A program made the translations under genes and the position numbers. From the NCBI RefSeq assembly GCF_005938215.1, contig NZ_VCPD01000005.1, positions 62,001 to 126,000 on the forward strand: 64,000 nucleotides of DNA, in the 5' to 3' direction. This DNA is from Ruegeria sediminis (GTDB lineage: Bacteria; Pseudomonadota; Alphaproteobacteria; Rhodobacterales; Rhodobacteraceae). Under the pieces are notes generated by a model. The model ran no database searches. It had not been told where the DNA came from and saw nothing but the letters and a program-made list of their open reading frames with translations. This document shows positions 54,914 to 64,000 of this stretch, in pieces; the stretch's first letter is position 1; every line of letters begins with the position of its first letter.

Positions 54914-55723
54914 ATGATTGAAACGCGTAGAAATCTGACCCCCGTCGATCCCGTCTGGGATCGCATCACCACCGAAGCCCAGTCGGCCGTCGACAAGGAG
55001 CCGTTGATGGGCGGGTTGGTGCACGCCTGCATTCTTCATCACAAGAGCCTCGACAAGGCGTTGTCCTACCGGATCGCGGCCAAGCTTTGCTCGAACGAGA
55101 TGTCGATGATGGTCCTGCGGGAAATCGTGGACGAAGGCTATGCGGACGATCCGGGATTGCTCGAGGCGGCGCGGGCCGATCTGATGGCGGTCTATGAACG
55201 CGATCCCGCCTGTCACCGGCTGTTGCAGCCGATCCTGTATTTCAAGGGCTACCAGGCAATGCAGGCCTATCGCGTGGCGCATTGGCTGTGGAAGCGCGGA
55301 CGGCACGACCTGGCCTATTTCTTCCAGATGAGATGCTCGGAGATCTTCGGGATCGACATTCATCCCGCCGCGCGGATCGGCAAGGGGATCATGATCGACC
55401 ACGCGCATTCCATCGTCATCGGTGAAACGGCGGTGGTGGGCGACAACGTGTCGATGCTGCATTCGGTGACGCTGGGCGGCACCGGCAAGGAGGAAGAGGA
55501 CCGTCATCCCAAGATCGGCAACGGCGTTCTGATCGGGGCCGGGGCGAAGGTTCTGGGCAATATCAAGGTCGGGAACTGCAGCCGCATCGCAGCGGGCTCG
55601 GTCGTTCTGCAGGAGGTGCCGCCGTTCAAGACCGTGGCCGGGATTCCGGCGAAGATCGTGGGAGAGGCGGGGTGCGACCAGCCGGCCATTTCCATGGATC
55701 ACATGCTGGGCAAGGACCTGTAG
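54914..55723 (+). CDS. cysE: Serine O-acetyltransferase
   Basis: CysE makes O-acetylserine, the acceptor for cysteine synthesis. The 269-residue protein has an N-terminal helical domain (LVHACILHHKSLDKALSYRIA) and a left-handed beta-helix of hexapeptide repeats (IHPAARIGKGIMIDHAHSIVIGE; KIGNGVLIGAGAKVLGNIKVG), with the catalytic Asp/His in IDHAHS. The start ATG 54914 follows GAGGA. It is the standard right neighbour of the GTA locus in this group. A terminator follows. Confidence 0.96.
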   Translation: MIETRRNLTPVDPVWDRITTEAQSAVDKEPLMGGLVHACILHHKSLDKALSYRIAAKLCSNEMSMMVLREIVDEGYADDPGLLEAARADLMAVYERDPACHRLLQPILYFKGYQAMQAYRVAHWLWKRGRHDLAYFFQMRCSEIFGIDIHPAARIGKGIMIDHAHSIVIGETAVVGDNVSMLHSVTLGGTGKEEEDRHPKIGNGVLIGAGAKVLGNIKVGNCSRIAAGSVVLQEVPPFKTVAGIPAKIVGEAGCDQPAISMDHMLGKDL

Positions 55724-55742
55724 GCCTCAAGCTACAAGTAAG

Positions 55743-55776
55743 AAAAGCCGCCCCGGAGTTCCGGGGCGGCTTTTTC
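55743..55776. terminator. Bidirectional terminator between cysE and pdhC
   Basis: AAAAGCCGCCCCGGA and TCCGGGGCGGCTTTTT arms with a short GT loop. It lies in the convergent gap and serves both genes. Confidence 0.92.
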
Positions 55777-55793
55777 TTGTCCGGGGCAGCCCG

Positions 55794-57101
55794 TCAGGCC
55801 AGCATGACCATCGGGTTTTCCAGGTTGTCCACGATCGCCTGCAGCAACTGCGCGCCGAGCGCGCCGTCGATGACCCGGTGATCGACGGACATCGTGACCG
55901 ACATGACCGTCGCGACGGTCAGTTCCCCGTCCTCGCCCACGACCGGCTTCTTGATCCCGGTGCCGACCGCGAGGATGCCCGCATGAGGCGGGTTCACGAT
56001 GGCGTCGAAGTTGTCGATGCCGAACATGCCGAGGTTGGAAACGGCGAAGGTTCCGCCCTGGTATTCATGCGGCGCCAGCTTGCGCTCGCGCGCGCGGGCC
56101 GCCAGATCCTTCATCTCGGTCGAGAGGGCCGAGAGGGATTTCATGTCGGCATCCTGCAGGACAGGGGTGAACAGGCCGCCCTCGATCGCCACGGCCACGG
56201 CCACGTCGGACGGCTTCAGTTGCAGCACCCGGTCGCCCGCCCAGACGGCGTTGCACTCGGGCACCTGCTGAAGCGCGTTGGCCACGGCCTTGATGATGAA
56301 GTCGTTGACCGACAGCTTGACGCCGCGACCTTCCAGCTGCTTGTTCAGCTGCGCGCGGAATTTCAGCAGGGCGTCCAGCCTGATTTCACGCCGCAGGTAG
56401 AAATGCGGGATGGTCTGCTTGGCCTCGCTGAGGCGCGCGGCGATGGTCTTGCGCATCCCGTCGAGCTTGATCTCTTCGTAAGGCCGGCCCTCGTACATCC
56501 GTGCGACCATGTCCGCCGACGGTCCTGCCGCCGGGGTTGCCGCGGCAGGCGCCGCCGCGGCGGCGGGCGCGGCAGCTGGTGCCGGAGCGGCGGCTTTCGC
56601 GCCTTCGACATCCGCCTTGACGATCCGCCCGTGCGGGCCTGAACCCTTGATCTGGGCCAGGTCCAGACCTTTCTGGGCCGCGATGCGGCGGGCCAGCGGC
56701 GAGGCGAAGATGCGCCCGCCATCGGCGGCCTTCGGCGCCGCCGGAGCCGGGGCGGATGCCTCGGCGCTTTTGGCGGGGGCCGCTTCGGCACTTGCCGGGG
56801 CTTCGGGTTTGGCCTCGGCCGCCTTGGCCGGCGCTGCCGAGATGTCGTCGGCGCTTTCGCCCTCGTCCAGCAGCACGGCGATCGGGGTGTTGACCTTGAC
56901 GCCTTCGGTGCCTTCCTGGATCAGGATCTTGCCGACGATGCCTTCGTCGACGGCCTCGAATTCCATCGTGGCCTTGTCGGTTTCGATCTCGGCCAGCAGG
57001 TCGCCGGAGGAAACGGTGTCGCCTTCCTTGACCAGCCATTTGGCGAGCGTGCCTTCCTCCATCGTCGGAGACAGGGCGGGCATGAGGATTTCGGTGGGCA
57101 T
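55794..57101 (-). CDS. pdhC: Pyruvate dehydrogenase E2, dihydrolipoamide acetyltransferase
   Basis: E2 transfers the acetyl group from lipoamide to CoA and forms the core of the complex. The 435-residue protein has a lipoyl domain (lipoylated Lys in ETDKATMEF, residues 41-49), an Ala/Pro linker, the E1/E3-binding domain ([17 protein letters not shown], about 130-165), another Ala/Pro linker and the catalytic domain with [12 protein letters not shown] near the C terminus. It is the last gene of pdhA-pdhB-pdhC, 14 bases after pdhB, and AAGGAG precedes its start. Confidence 0.97.
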   Translation of the reverse strand: MPTEILMPALSPTMEEGTLAKWLVKEGDTVSSGDLLAEIETDKATMEFEAVDEGIVGKILIQEGTEGVKVNTPIAVLLDEGESADDISAAPAKAAEAKPEAPASAEAAPAKSAEASAPAPAAPKAADGGRIFASPLARRIAAQKGLDLAQIKGSGPHGRIVKADVEGAKAAAPAPAAAPAAAAAPAAATPAAGPSADMVARMYEGRPYEEIKLDGMRKTIAARLSEAKQTIPHFYLRREIRLDALLKFRAQLNKQLEGRGVKLSVNDFIIKAVANALQQVPECNAVWAGDRVLQLKPSDVAVAVAIEGGLFTPVLQDADMKSLSALSTEMKDLAARARERKLAPHEYQGGTFAVSNLGMFGIDNFDAIVNPPHAGILAVGTGIKKPVVGEDGELTVATVMSVTMSVDHRVIDGALGAQLLQAIVDNLENPMVMLA

Positions 57102-57115
57102 ATTCGTGTCGCTCC

Positions 57116-58495
57116 TTACCGATAGGTCACTTGTTTGACGGCGGCGATCACTTCGTCGGTGGTCACCAGCGCCAGTTTTTCCAGGTTCGCGGCATAGGGC
57201 ATGGGCACGTCCTTGCCGGTGCAGTTGATGACCGGCGCGTCGAGATAGTCGAACGCCTCCTGCATCACCACCGACGAGATGTAGCTGCCGACGGAGCCCT
57301 GCGGCCAGCCTTCCTCGACCGTCACCAGGCGGTTGGTCTTCATCACCGAGTTGATGATCGCGCCGGTATCCATCGGGCGCAGGGTGCGCAGGTCGATCAC
57401 CTCGGCGCTGATGCCGTCTTCGGCCAGCTTGTCGGCGGCCTCAAGCGCGTATTGCATGCCGATGCCGAAGCTGACGATGGTGACGTCGGAACCTTCGCGC
57501 CAGATGCGGGCCTTGCCGAATGGAATGGCGAGGTCGTCGATCTGCGGCACGTCGAAGGACCGGCCATAGAGGATCTCGTTCTCGAGGAAGATCACCGGGT
57601 TCGGATCGCGGATCGCGCTTTTCAGCAGGCCCTTGGCGTCGGCGGCGGAATAGGGCATCGCCACCTTCAGGCCGGGGATCTGCATGTACCAGGCGGCGTA
57701 GTCCTGGCTGTGCTGCGCGGCCACGCGGGCGGCGGCGCCGTTCGGTCCGCGGAACACGATCGGACAGCCCATCTGGCCGCCGGACATGTAAAGGGTCTTG
57801 GCGGCCGAGTTGATGATCTGGTCGATTGCCTGCATGGCGAAGTTGAAGGTCATGAATTCGACGATCGGCCTCAGCCCGGCCATCGCCGAACCGACGGCGA
57901 TGCCGGCAAAGCCGTGCTCGGTGATCGGCGTGTCGATGACGCGGCGCGCGCCGAATTCGTCCAGCAGGCCCTGGCTTACCTTGTAGGCGCCCTGGTATTC
58001 GGCGACTTCCTCGCCCATCAGATAGACGTCCTCGTCGGAGCGCATCTCTTCGGCCATCGCATCGCGCAGCGCCTCGCGCACCGTCTGCTGTTTCATCTGC
58101 GCATCCGCAGGCCAGTCGGGCGACTGGTCCACCTTGGGCGCTGCGGGCGCAGCCTCGGTAGCCGCTGCCGCCGGTTCGCTGGTGTCCCGCGCAGCCTTGT
58201 CCCCGCTGTCTTCCGGCGCGGACTTGGGTTCGGGCAGATCGTCGGCGCTTTCGCCTTCCTCGACGAGGATCGCGATGGGGGTGTTGACCTTGACGCCCTC
58301 GGTGCCTTCGCCGATCAGGATCTTGCCGACGATGCCTTCATCGACGGCCTCGAACTCCATCGTGGCCTTGTCGGTTTCGATCTCGGCCAGAATGTCGCCC
58401 GAGTTCACGGTGTCGCCTTCCTTGACCAGCCATTTGGCCAGGGTGCCCTCTTCCATCGTGGGCGAGAGCGCAGGCATCAGAATTTCGGTTGCCAT
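57116..58495 (-). CDS. pdhB: Pyruvate dehydrogenase E1 beta subunit with N-terminal lipoyl domain
   Basis: E1 beta pairs with PdhA to decarboxylate pyruvate with thiamine diphosphate. The 459-residue protein has an N-terminal lipoyl domain (about 1-80, ETDKATMEF) and a long acidic/Ala linker, then the E1 beta core ([26 protein letters not shown] and [12 protein letters not shown]). The fused lipoyl domain is typical of alphaproteobacteria. Its lipoyl domain is nearly identical to that of PdhC. It follows pdhA by 15 bases. Confidence 0.97.
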   Translation of the reverse strand: MATEILMPALSPTMEEGTLAKWLVKEGDTVNSGDILAEIETDKATMEFEAVDEGIVGKILIGEGTEGVKVNTPIAILVEEGESADDLPEPKSAPEDSGDKAARDTSEPAAAATEAAPAAPKVDQSPDWPADAQMKQQTVREALRDAMAEEMRSDEDVYLMGEEVAEYQGAYKVSQGLLDEFGARRVIDTPITEHGFAGIAVGSAMAGLRPIVEFMTFNFAMQAIDQIINSAAKTLYMSGGQMGCPIVFRGPNGAAARVAAQHSQDYAAWYMQIPGLKVAMPYSAADAKGLLKSAIRDPNPVIFLENEILYGRSFDVPQIDDLAIPFGKARIWREGSDVTIVSFGIGMQYALEAADKLAEDGISAEVIDLRTLRPMDTGAIINSVMKTNRLVTVEEGWPQGSVGSYISSVVMQEAFDYLDAPVINCTGKDVPMPYAANLEKLALVTTDEVIAAVKQVTYR

Positions 58496-58510
58496 GTCTT
58501 GTTCGTCCTC

Positions 58511-59500
58511 TCAGGCGTAGATGTCGGTCCAGAGCTCTTCGACCGAAGGCTCGGGGCTGTCTTTCGAGAAATCGGCGGCCTTGTTGACGACATCCTTGAT
58601 CTCCTTGTCGATCGCCTTGAGGTCGTCTTCGGTCGCGTGGTTGCCGGTCAGCAGCATCTCGCGGACCTGTTCGATCGGGTCATGCTGCTCGCGCATCTTC
58701 TGCACTTCCTCGCGGGTGCGGTACTTGGCGGGGTCCGACATGGAGTGGCCGCGGTAGCGGTAGGTCTTGACCTCGAGGATGTAAGGGCCCTTGCCCGCGC
58801 GGCAGTGGGCGACCGCCTTTTCCCCGGCTTCCTTGACCGCAAGCACGTTCATGCCATCGACGATCTCGCCGGGAATGCCGAACGCCTCGCCGCGGTGGTA
58901 GATGTCCTTGGTCGAGGTCGAGCGCGCCTGCGCCGTGCCCATGGCGTACTGGTTGTTCTCGATGACGAACACCACAGGCAGGCTCCAGAGGGCGGCCATG
59001 TTGAAGGTCTCGTAGACCTGGCCCTGGTTGGCGGCGCCGTCGCCGAAATAGGTGAAGGTGACGCGGCCGTTGTCCTTGTACCTGTCGGCGAAGGCGAGGC
59101 CCGCGCCCAGCGGCACCTGCGCGCCGACGATGCCGTGGCCGCCGTAGAAATGCTTCTCTTTCGAGAACATGTGCATCGAGCCGCCCTTGCCCTTGGAATA
59201 GCCGCCGGTGCGTCCGGTGAGTTCGGCCATCACGCCGCCCGGATCCATTCCGCAGGCCAGCATGTGGCCATGATCGCGGTAGGAGGTGATGCGCTTGTCG
59301 CCTTCCTCGGCCGCGGCCTCGAGGCCGACCACGACGGCCTCCTGGCCGATGTAGAGGTGGCAGAAGCCGCCGATCAGGCCCATGCCGTACAGCTGGCCTG
59401 CCTTTTCCTCGAATCGGCGGATCAGCAGCATTTCGCGGTAATAGTGTTTCAGTTCATCCGCTGAAACATTTGGTTTCTTTGAGCTTTTTCGCGTGGCCAT
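58511..59500 (-). CDS. pdhA: Pyruvate dehydrogenase E1 alpha subunit
   Basis: PdhA carries the thiamine diphosphate site of E1. The 329-residue protein has the ThDP motif GDGAANQGQVYETFNMAALW (GDG ... N) at about residue 157-176, and the phosphorylation-loop-like YRYRGHSMSDPAKYR. The ATG at 59500 follows GGGAGAG. It opens the pdhABC operon; a perfect 24-base palindrome lies 25 bases upstream of the start codon. Confidence 0.97.
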   Translation of the reverse strand: MATRKSSKKPNVSADELKHYYREMLLIRRFEEKAGQLYGMGLIGGFCHLYIGQEAVVVGLEAAAEEGDKRITSYRDHGHMLACGMDPGGVMAELTGRTGGYSKGKGGSMHMFSKEKHFYGGHGIVGAQVPLGAGLAFADRYKDNGRVTFTYFGDGAANQGQVYETFNMAALWSLPVVFVIENNQYAMGTAQARSTSTKDIYHRGEAFGIPGEIVDGMNVLAVKEAGEKAVAHCRAGKGPYILEVKTYRYRGHSMSDPAKYRTREEVQKMREQHDPIEQVREMLLTGNHATEDDLKAIDKEIKDVVNKAADFSKDSPEPSVEELWTDIYA

Positions 59501-59524
59501 ACCGGCACTCTCCCCCTTTCGGCA

Positions 59525-59548
59525 AGATAGTTTAGCGTTAAACTATCT
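59525..59548. promoter_or_regulatory. Perfect palindromic operator upstream of pdhA
   Basis: AGATAGTTTA and TAAACTATCT, ten-base arms with a 4-base spacer. It lies 25-48 bases upstream of the pdhA start codon, inside its promoter region. The shape fits a dimeric winged-helix repressor such as a MarR- or GntR-type protein. The regulator is not encoded nearby except for the OxyR-like protein, whose site looks different. Confidence 0.65.
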
Positions 59549-59615
59549 CATAAAGCATTTGGGCCGGTCTGGCGAGGGGAAATGTGACGCAGCGTCCGCC
59601 CGGGCTGCGGACCGC

Positions 59616-59945
59616 CTAGCGGATGACGATTTCGTCGGCGCGCAGCAGGCCGAGCACCGAGCGGGCCTGCTGGTCGAGCAGGTCCAGGTCGAGATAGGAG
59701 TCCGATAGACGGCGGGTCAGGTTTTCCATTTTCGCGATCTCGGCTTCAAGCTTGCCGAGGTCGCGCGACAGGGCGTCCCGTTCCGCCGCGATCTCGACCC
59801 GACGGAACAGGCCGTAGTCGCCCTGCACCGCAGCGAAGGTGAAATAGACACCCAGGGAAAAAGCAACTGCGAAGAAGAGAACTGAGCCCAAACCGGGCCG
59901 ATGGGAACGGGACACTCTGGTTACCACGTATGAATACTGCCTCAA
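59616..59945 (-). CDS. Septum formation initiator FtsB/DivIC family protein
   Basis: A 109-residue divisome protein of the FtsB/DivIC type: one N-terminal membrane segment (GSVLFFAVAFSLGVYFTFAAVQG) and a coiled coil (RDALSRDLGKLEAEIAKMENLTRRL), ending with LLRADEIVIR. It stabilises FtsL/FtsQ at the septum. The start is uncertain: TTG at 59945 or GTG at 59927; neither has a strong ribosome binding site. It lies upstream of pdhA on the same strand, with the palindrome in between. Confidence 0.82.
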   Translation of the reverse strand: MRQYSYVVTRVSRSHRPGLGSVLFFAVAFSLGVYFTFAAVQGDYGLFRRVEIAAERDALSRDLGKLEAEIAKMENLTRRLSDSYLDLDLLDQQARSVLGLLRADEIVIR

Positions 59946-60051
59946 GAAACGTGCCCTTGCCGGGCATCTGAAATCACTATGTCACAGGTGATTCGGCTTG
60001 TGAATCCCCGTTCTGCAAACGGACTCGAAATATTGCGGGTGCTGCGGATTT

Positions 60052-60981
60052 TCATCCTTGCGGGGTGACGACGCCCGCAAAATCCCGGCGGATCACGGCG
60101 TCGATCAAGGCGGCGAAATCAGCAAAGGCGCGGGGCGTTCCACTGGCGCTGCGCCAGACCAATCCCACGCTGCGGTACATGCCGCCAAGGCGGGTCACCG
60201 CAACGTCGCCGCCGCGCCCCTGTACCTCGGATTGCGCGTAGAGCGCCGGCAGCAGCGTGACGCCCATGTTCATCGAAACCATCTGACGCAGCGCATCCAG
60301 GCTGGTGCCCTCGAAGTCGGTGCGCAGGACCGCCCCGACATCTTCGCACAGGTCGGCAATCTGCCGATGCAGGCGGTAGGACGGGCCGAGGCTGAGCACG
60401 GTTTGCCCGGCCAGTTCGGCGCGTTCGACCCGGGTGCGCCCGGCGAGGTCATGTTCCGGCGCGACCGCCAGATGCAGCGGTTCACGGAACAGGGGGCGGA
60501 TCCGAAAGACTTCGCCCTGCACCGGAAGCTGGGTGAGGATCATGTCGTGCCGACCTGCGGCCAGGTCTTCGGCCAGTTCGCGCGGCGCTCCGTCCCGCAC
60601 CAGCAGGCGCAGGTCGGGATGCGCGGCATGCAGGCGCTTCAGCACGTGCGGCAGAAGGTATGGGCCGATCGTCGGGGTCGAACCCAGCCGCAACGTGCCG
60701 CGCAGCCCGTCGCGGAGCGGCGTGGCATAGCTGGCCAGGCCTTCGACCTGGTGCAAGACCTTTTCGGCCAGCTCCGCCACATCGCGCCCCTCCGGCGTCA
60801 GGATCAGCCCGCTGCGATGGCGTTCCAGCAGCCGGACGCCCAGCGCGTCCTCGAAGGCGCTTATCTGCAGGCTCAGCGACGGCTGGCTGATACCCAGTTG
60901 CTGCGCCGCGCGCCGGAACTGGCCGACCCGGACCAAGGTTTCGAAATAGCGGATCTGGCGCAGGGTGATTTCGGACGTCAT
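60052..60981 (-). CDS. LysR-family regulator, OxyR-like
   Basis: A 309-residue LysR-type regulator most like OxyR. The N-terminal winged helix is LRQIRYFETLVRVGQFRRAA followed by LGISQPSLSLQI. The C-terminal substrate domain contains the OxyR-like stretch FEGTSLDALRQMVSMNMGVTLLPALYA. OxyR senses peroxide with a Cys pair about nine residues apart. Here only one cysteine exists in the protein (Cys212, at the second position), and Arg203 stands where the peroxidatic cysteine should be. It may sense something else. It is divergent from ydcH, with a dyad in the gap. Confidence 0.87.
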   Translation of the reverse strand: MTSEITLRQIRYFETLVRVGQFRRAAQQLGISQPSLSLQISAFEDALGVRLLERHRSGLILTPEGRDVAELAEKVLHQVEGLASYATPLRDGLRGTLRLGSTPTIGPYLLPHVLKRLHAAHPDLRLLVRDGAPRELAEDLAAGRHDMILTQLPVQGEVFRIRPLFREPLHLAVAPEHDLAGRTRVERAELAGQTVLSLGPSYRLHRQIADLCEDVGAVLRTDFEGTSLDALRQMVSMNMGVTLLPALYAQSEVQGRGGDVAVTRLGGMYRSVGLVWRSASGTPRAFADFAALIDAVIRRDFAGVVTPQG

Positions 60982-60999
60982 GGGGGCGGATCCGGTGTT

Positions 61000-61018
61000 G
61001 GATAGGTTTTTCCTATCC
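61000..61018. promoter_or_regulatory. OxyR-type ATAG-N7-CTAT dyad
   Basis: GGATAGG and CCTATCC arms with a TTTTT spacer. The inner part is ATAG-N7-CTAT, the core spacing recognised by OxyR-type proteins. It lies 19-37 bases upstream of the oxyR-like start codon, in the divergent region with ydcH. Confidence 0.6.
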
Positions 61019-61114
61019 TAAATCATCATTGCATTGTCTCGTTTAAAGACCTGCACTTCCCATATTTGAATTGCGAACACCGAAACACGTCATTTTCAAA
61101 CCAGGGGAGGCACC

Positions 61115-61360
61115 ATGAAGTACAGTCCGCGCGTCAAGAAATTCTCACTGAAGGTCCGCATGGCCAAGCTGCGTCAACGGCAGTCGGAGCTTAAGGCCCG
61201 GATCGTGGAGGAACTCAAGCGTCCTGCGCCCTGCAGCACGACGCTGCAGCAACTCAAGCGCCGCAAATTGCGGATCAAGGACGATCTTGCGCGGCACGAA
61301 GGCATCCTGCGCACGCTCGACGCCCTGGCGCCGCGCGCGCAGAGCGCCGGATCGGGCTGA
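61115..61360 (+). CDS. YdcH-family (DUF465) small protein
   Basis: An 81-residue helical protein of the YdcH/DUF465 family. It shows the paired-helix pattern MAKLRQRQSELKARIVEELKR, then LQQLKRRKLRIKDDLARHEGIL, with the Pro-containing turn (PAPCSTT) between them. The function is unknown. The start ATG follows GGGGAGG. It is divergent from the OxyR-like regulator and is followed 24 bases later by a small acidic gene. Confidence 0.8.
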   Translation: MKYSPRVKKFSLKVRMAKLRQRQSELKARIVEELKRPAPCSTTLQQLKRRKLRIKDDLARHEGILRTLDALAPRAQSAGSG

Positions 61361-61384
61361 CGCTTCAGACAGAGAGGATCAGAC

Positions 61385-61570
61385 ATGTTCGACGTCGTTT
61401 ACCGCACGACCGGGCTGCGCTGGATGCACAGTTCGGACATCGAAGACATGCGCAGCGCCATCATCGATGACGATGATGACGATGGGCCGGATGGCGGCAG
61501 CCCGGTCGTGCATGGGACAAGACCGGAACGCTCGGACACAGAAGGGTTGCGCCGAACCATCCGGCGCTGA
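61385..61570 (+). CDS. Small acidic protein (61 aa)
   Basis: A 61-residue protein, MFDVVYRTTGLRWMHS at the start, with six consecutive Asp (IIDDDDDDG) in the middle and a basic C terminus (GLRRTIRR). No family recognised. GAGAGGATC precedes the ATG, it lies 24 bases after ydcH in the same direction, and both would share a transcript. The coding evidence is moderate: a good ribosome binding site but a short length. It could be a lineage-specific protein. Confidence 0.5.
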   Translation: MFDVVYRTTGLRWMHSSDIEDMRSAIIDDDDDDGPDGGSPVVHGTRPERSDTEGLRRTIRR

Positions 61571-61600
61571 CCGCGCGAAACGCTTGTGCCGTGCCCGGCG

Positions 61601-62794
<1,194 letters not shown>

Positions 62795-62928
62795 CGCGTC
62801 CGCTCCGCTGCGTTGAAAGGATTTGGGCGGTTCTTTTCCTGCATTTCGCGCAGAGGTCAATGCGTCACTTGGCATTCGCGCGGCTGAGGCATAGGTATTT
62901 GCGCAACATCCAAAGACAGGAGGGCCCA

Positions 62929-63435
62929 ATGGCCGAGATCAAGGATCCCGAAAACACCATCATCATCGAACTCAAGGGCGGCCAGGTGGTCATCGAGCTT
63001 TTGCCGGACGTGGCGCCCAAGCATTCCGAGCGCATGAAGGAACTGGCGCGTGCCGGCGAATACGACAACGTGGCGTTCCACCGGGTGATCGACGGCTTCA
63101 TGGCGCAGACAGGCGACGTGCAGCACGGCGACATGGAGGACGGCTTCAACATCCGCATGGCGGGCACCGGGGGGTCGTCGCTGCCGAACCTGCCGGCCGA
63201 ATTCTCGAAGCTGCCGCACGACCGGGGCACGCTGGGCGCTGCGCGATCGCAGAATCCGAACTCGGCCAATTCCCAGTTCTTCATCAATTTCAAGGACAAC
63301 CATTTCCTGAACGGCCAATACACCGTCTATGGCCGGGTAGTCTCGGGGATGGAGCATGTGGACGCCATCACCCGCGGCGAGCCGCCCGCGAGCCCGGACC
63401 GCATGATCAGCGTCAAGGTGGCCGCCGATGTATAA
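62929..63435 (+). CDS. Peptidyl-prolyl isomerase, cyclophilin type (cytoplasmic)
   Basis: A 168-residue cyclophilin catalysing proline isomerisation. It starts [19 protein letters not shown] with no signal peptide, so it is likely cytoplasmic. The catalytic signature [15 protein letters not shown] and the [20 protein letters not shown] segment are intact. The ATG at 62929 follows CAGGAGG. The next cyclophilin gene starts 8 bases before its stop codon. Confidence 0.94.
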   Translation: MAEIKDPENTIIIELKGGQVVIELLPDVAPKHSERMKELARAGEYDNVAFHRVIDGFMAQTGDVQHGDMEDGFNIRMAGTGGSSLPNLPAEFSKLPHDRGTLGAARSQNPNSANSQFFINFKDNHFLNGQYTVYGRVVSGMEHVDAITRGEPPASPDRMISVKVAADV

Positions 63436-63976
63436 GCTGGCCGCCGCATTGACCCTGCTGGCCGGCCCCGCGCTGGCCACCGGGCTTGAGATCCAGGTCG
63501 AAGGTGAGGGCGCCAACGGCACGATCACCGTCGATCTTTTCGAGGACGTCGCGCCCAAGCATGTCGAGCAGATTGCGGCCCTGGCTGCGGAAGGCAAGTA
63601 TGACGGGGTGGTCTTTCACCGCGTGATCGACGGCTTCATGGCGCAGACGGGCGACGTGCAGTTCGGCAAGCTGGGCGAGGACATGCGCCGCGCCGGCACC
63701 GGCGGATCCGACCGTCCCGACCTGCCGGCCGAGTTCTCGGACATCACCTATGACCGCGGCGTCGTGGGCATGGCGCGGGCGCAGGACCCCGACAGCGCCA
63801 ACTCGCAGTTTTTCATCATGTTCGCGCCGGGGCCCTTCCTTGACGGGGACTACACGGTTGTCGGCAAGGTCACGGACGGCATGGATGTCGTAGATGCGAT
63901 CAAGCGCGGCACCGGCCCCAACGGCGCCGTCATCGGCCAGCCCGACGTCATGAAGACGGTCACCGTGACGGAATGA
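63428..63976 (+). CDS. Peptidyl-prolyl isomerase, cyclophilin type (periplasmic)
   Basis: A 182-residue cyclophilin with a signal peptide ([17 protein letters not shown], cleaved before TGLEIQ), so it acts in the periplasm. It has the same catalytic signature as its neighbour, [14 protein letters not shown], and ANSQFFIMFAPGPFLDGDYTVVG. It overlaps the cytoplasmic cyclophilin gene by 8 bases, implying translational coupling and an origin by tandem duplication. The TGA stop is 24 bases from the window end. Confidence 0.93.
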   Translation: MYKLAAALTLLAGPALATGLEIQVEGEGANGTITVDLFEDVAPKHVEQIAALAAEGKYDGVVFHRVIDGFMAQTGDVQFGKLGEDMRRAGTGGSDRPDLPAEFSDITYDRGVVGMARAQDPDSANSQFFIMFAPGPFLDGDYTVVGKVTDGMDVVDAIKRGTGPNGAVIGQPDVMKTVTVTE

Positions 63977-64000
63977 CGACGGACCCCGGCGCCGGCGACG

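Noticed and set aside
57131-59464. A long open frame (about 775 codons) opposite pdhA-pdhB
   Set aside because: It is the complement of two well-conserved enzymes; the translation is rich in His, Gly and Arg with no recognisable domain.

Overview
The window is a GC-rich chromosomal segment from an alphaproteobacterium, almost certainly a marine Rhodobacteraceae (Roseobacter-group) strain. The main grounds are a DMSP lyase DddP with its metal ligands at the textbook positions, the E1-beta/lipoyl fusion of the pyruvate dehydrogenase operon, a RcGTA-type gene transfer agent (GTA) remnant next to cysE, a LuxR/LuxI acyl-homoserine-lactone pair, and DUF6314 and DUF6455 proteins. I do not assign a genus. 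No rRNA, tRNA, CRISPR array or insertion sequence was seen.

Layout. 0-4.4 kb: the 3' end of der, a fatty acid desaturase, a helix-hairpin-helix protein with a lysine tail, serS and a small SET-domain protein. 4.8-11.7 kb: yajC-secD-secF, a TauE/SafE permease, a Mth938-like protein, then ccmABCDG for cytochrome c maturation. 11.8-23.5 kb: TM2 protein, acnA, DUF1223, an LpxL-like acyltransferase, a DMT transporter, an orphan fliG, a TPR protein, a 50-residue secreted protein, purB, DUF6314, DUF6455 and a hydrolase-OsmC fusion. 23.6-28.4 kb: 5-formyl-THF cyclo-ligase, dddP, a DUF3445 haem protein, an unknown membrane protein and an MltB-like transglycosylase. 28.5-35 kb: glnA-glnB, nnr, a porin and tig. 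35-39 kb: luxI/luxR, a lipoprotein transglycosylase, and rpsF-rpsR-rplI. 39.3-49.3 kb: a YceI gene facing a cytochrome b561-YceI fusion, then fabD-fabG-acpP, a three-gene insert (GNAT, HisA-like, arginase-like), fabF and mltG. 49.6-55.7 kb: the GTA locus and cysE. 55.8-64 kb: pdhA-pdhB-pdhC, ftsB, an OxyR-like regulator, ydcH, pgk and two cyclophilins.

The most striking locus is 51.4-54.5 kb. It is the usual chromosomal home of the Rhodobacterales GTA, but it holds only gp1 (apparently frameshifted in a run of seven G), an in-frame fusion of the first ~170 residues of the terminase to the last ~650 residues of gp15, and the small gene that normally follows gp15. Everything from the terminase nuclease domain through portal, capsid and tail genes is gone, apparently by one deletion whose join falls in the Walker B motif. 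A second anomaly is the three-gene insert between acpP and fabF: both enzyme-like proteins in it carry substitutions at catalytic or metal-ligand positions, which suggests a repurposed small-molecule pathway.

Most of the remaining genes are core housekeeping in typical operons with clear intrinsic terminators. Gene identities rest on motif recognition from memory, without database searches.
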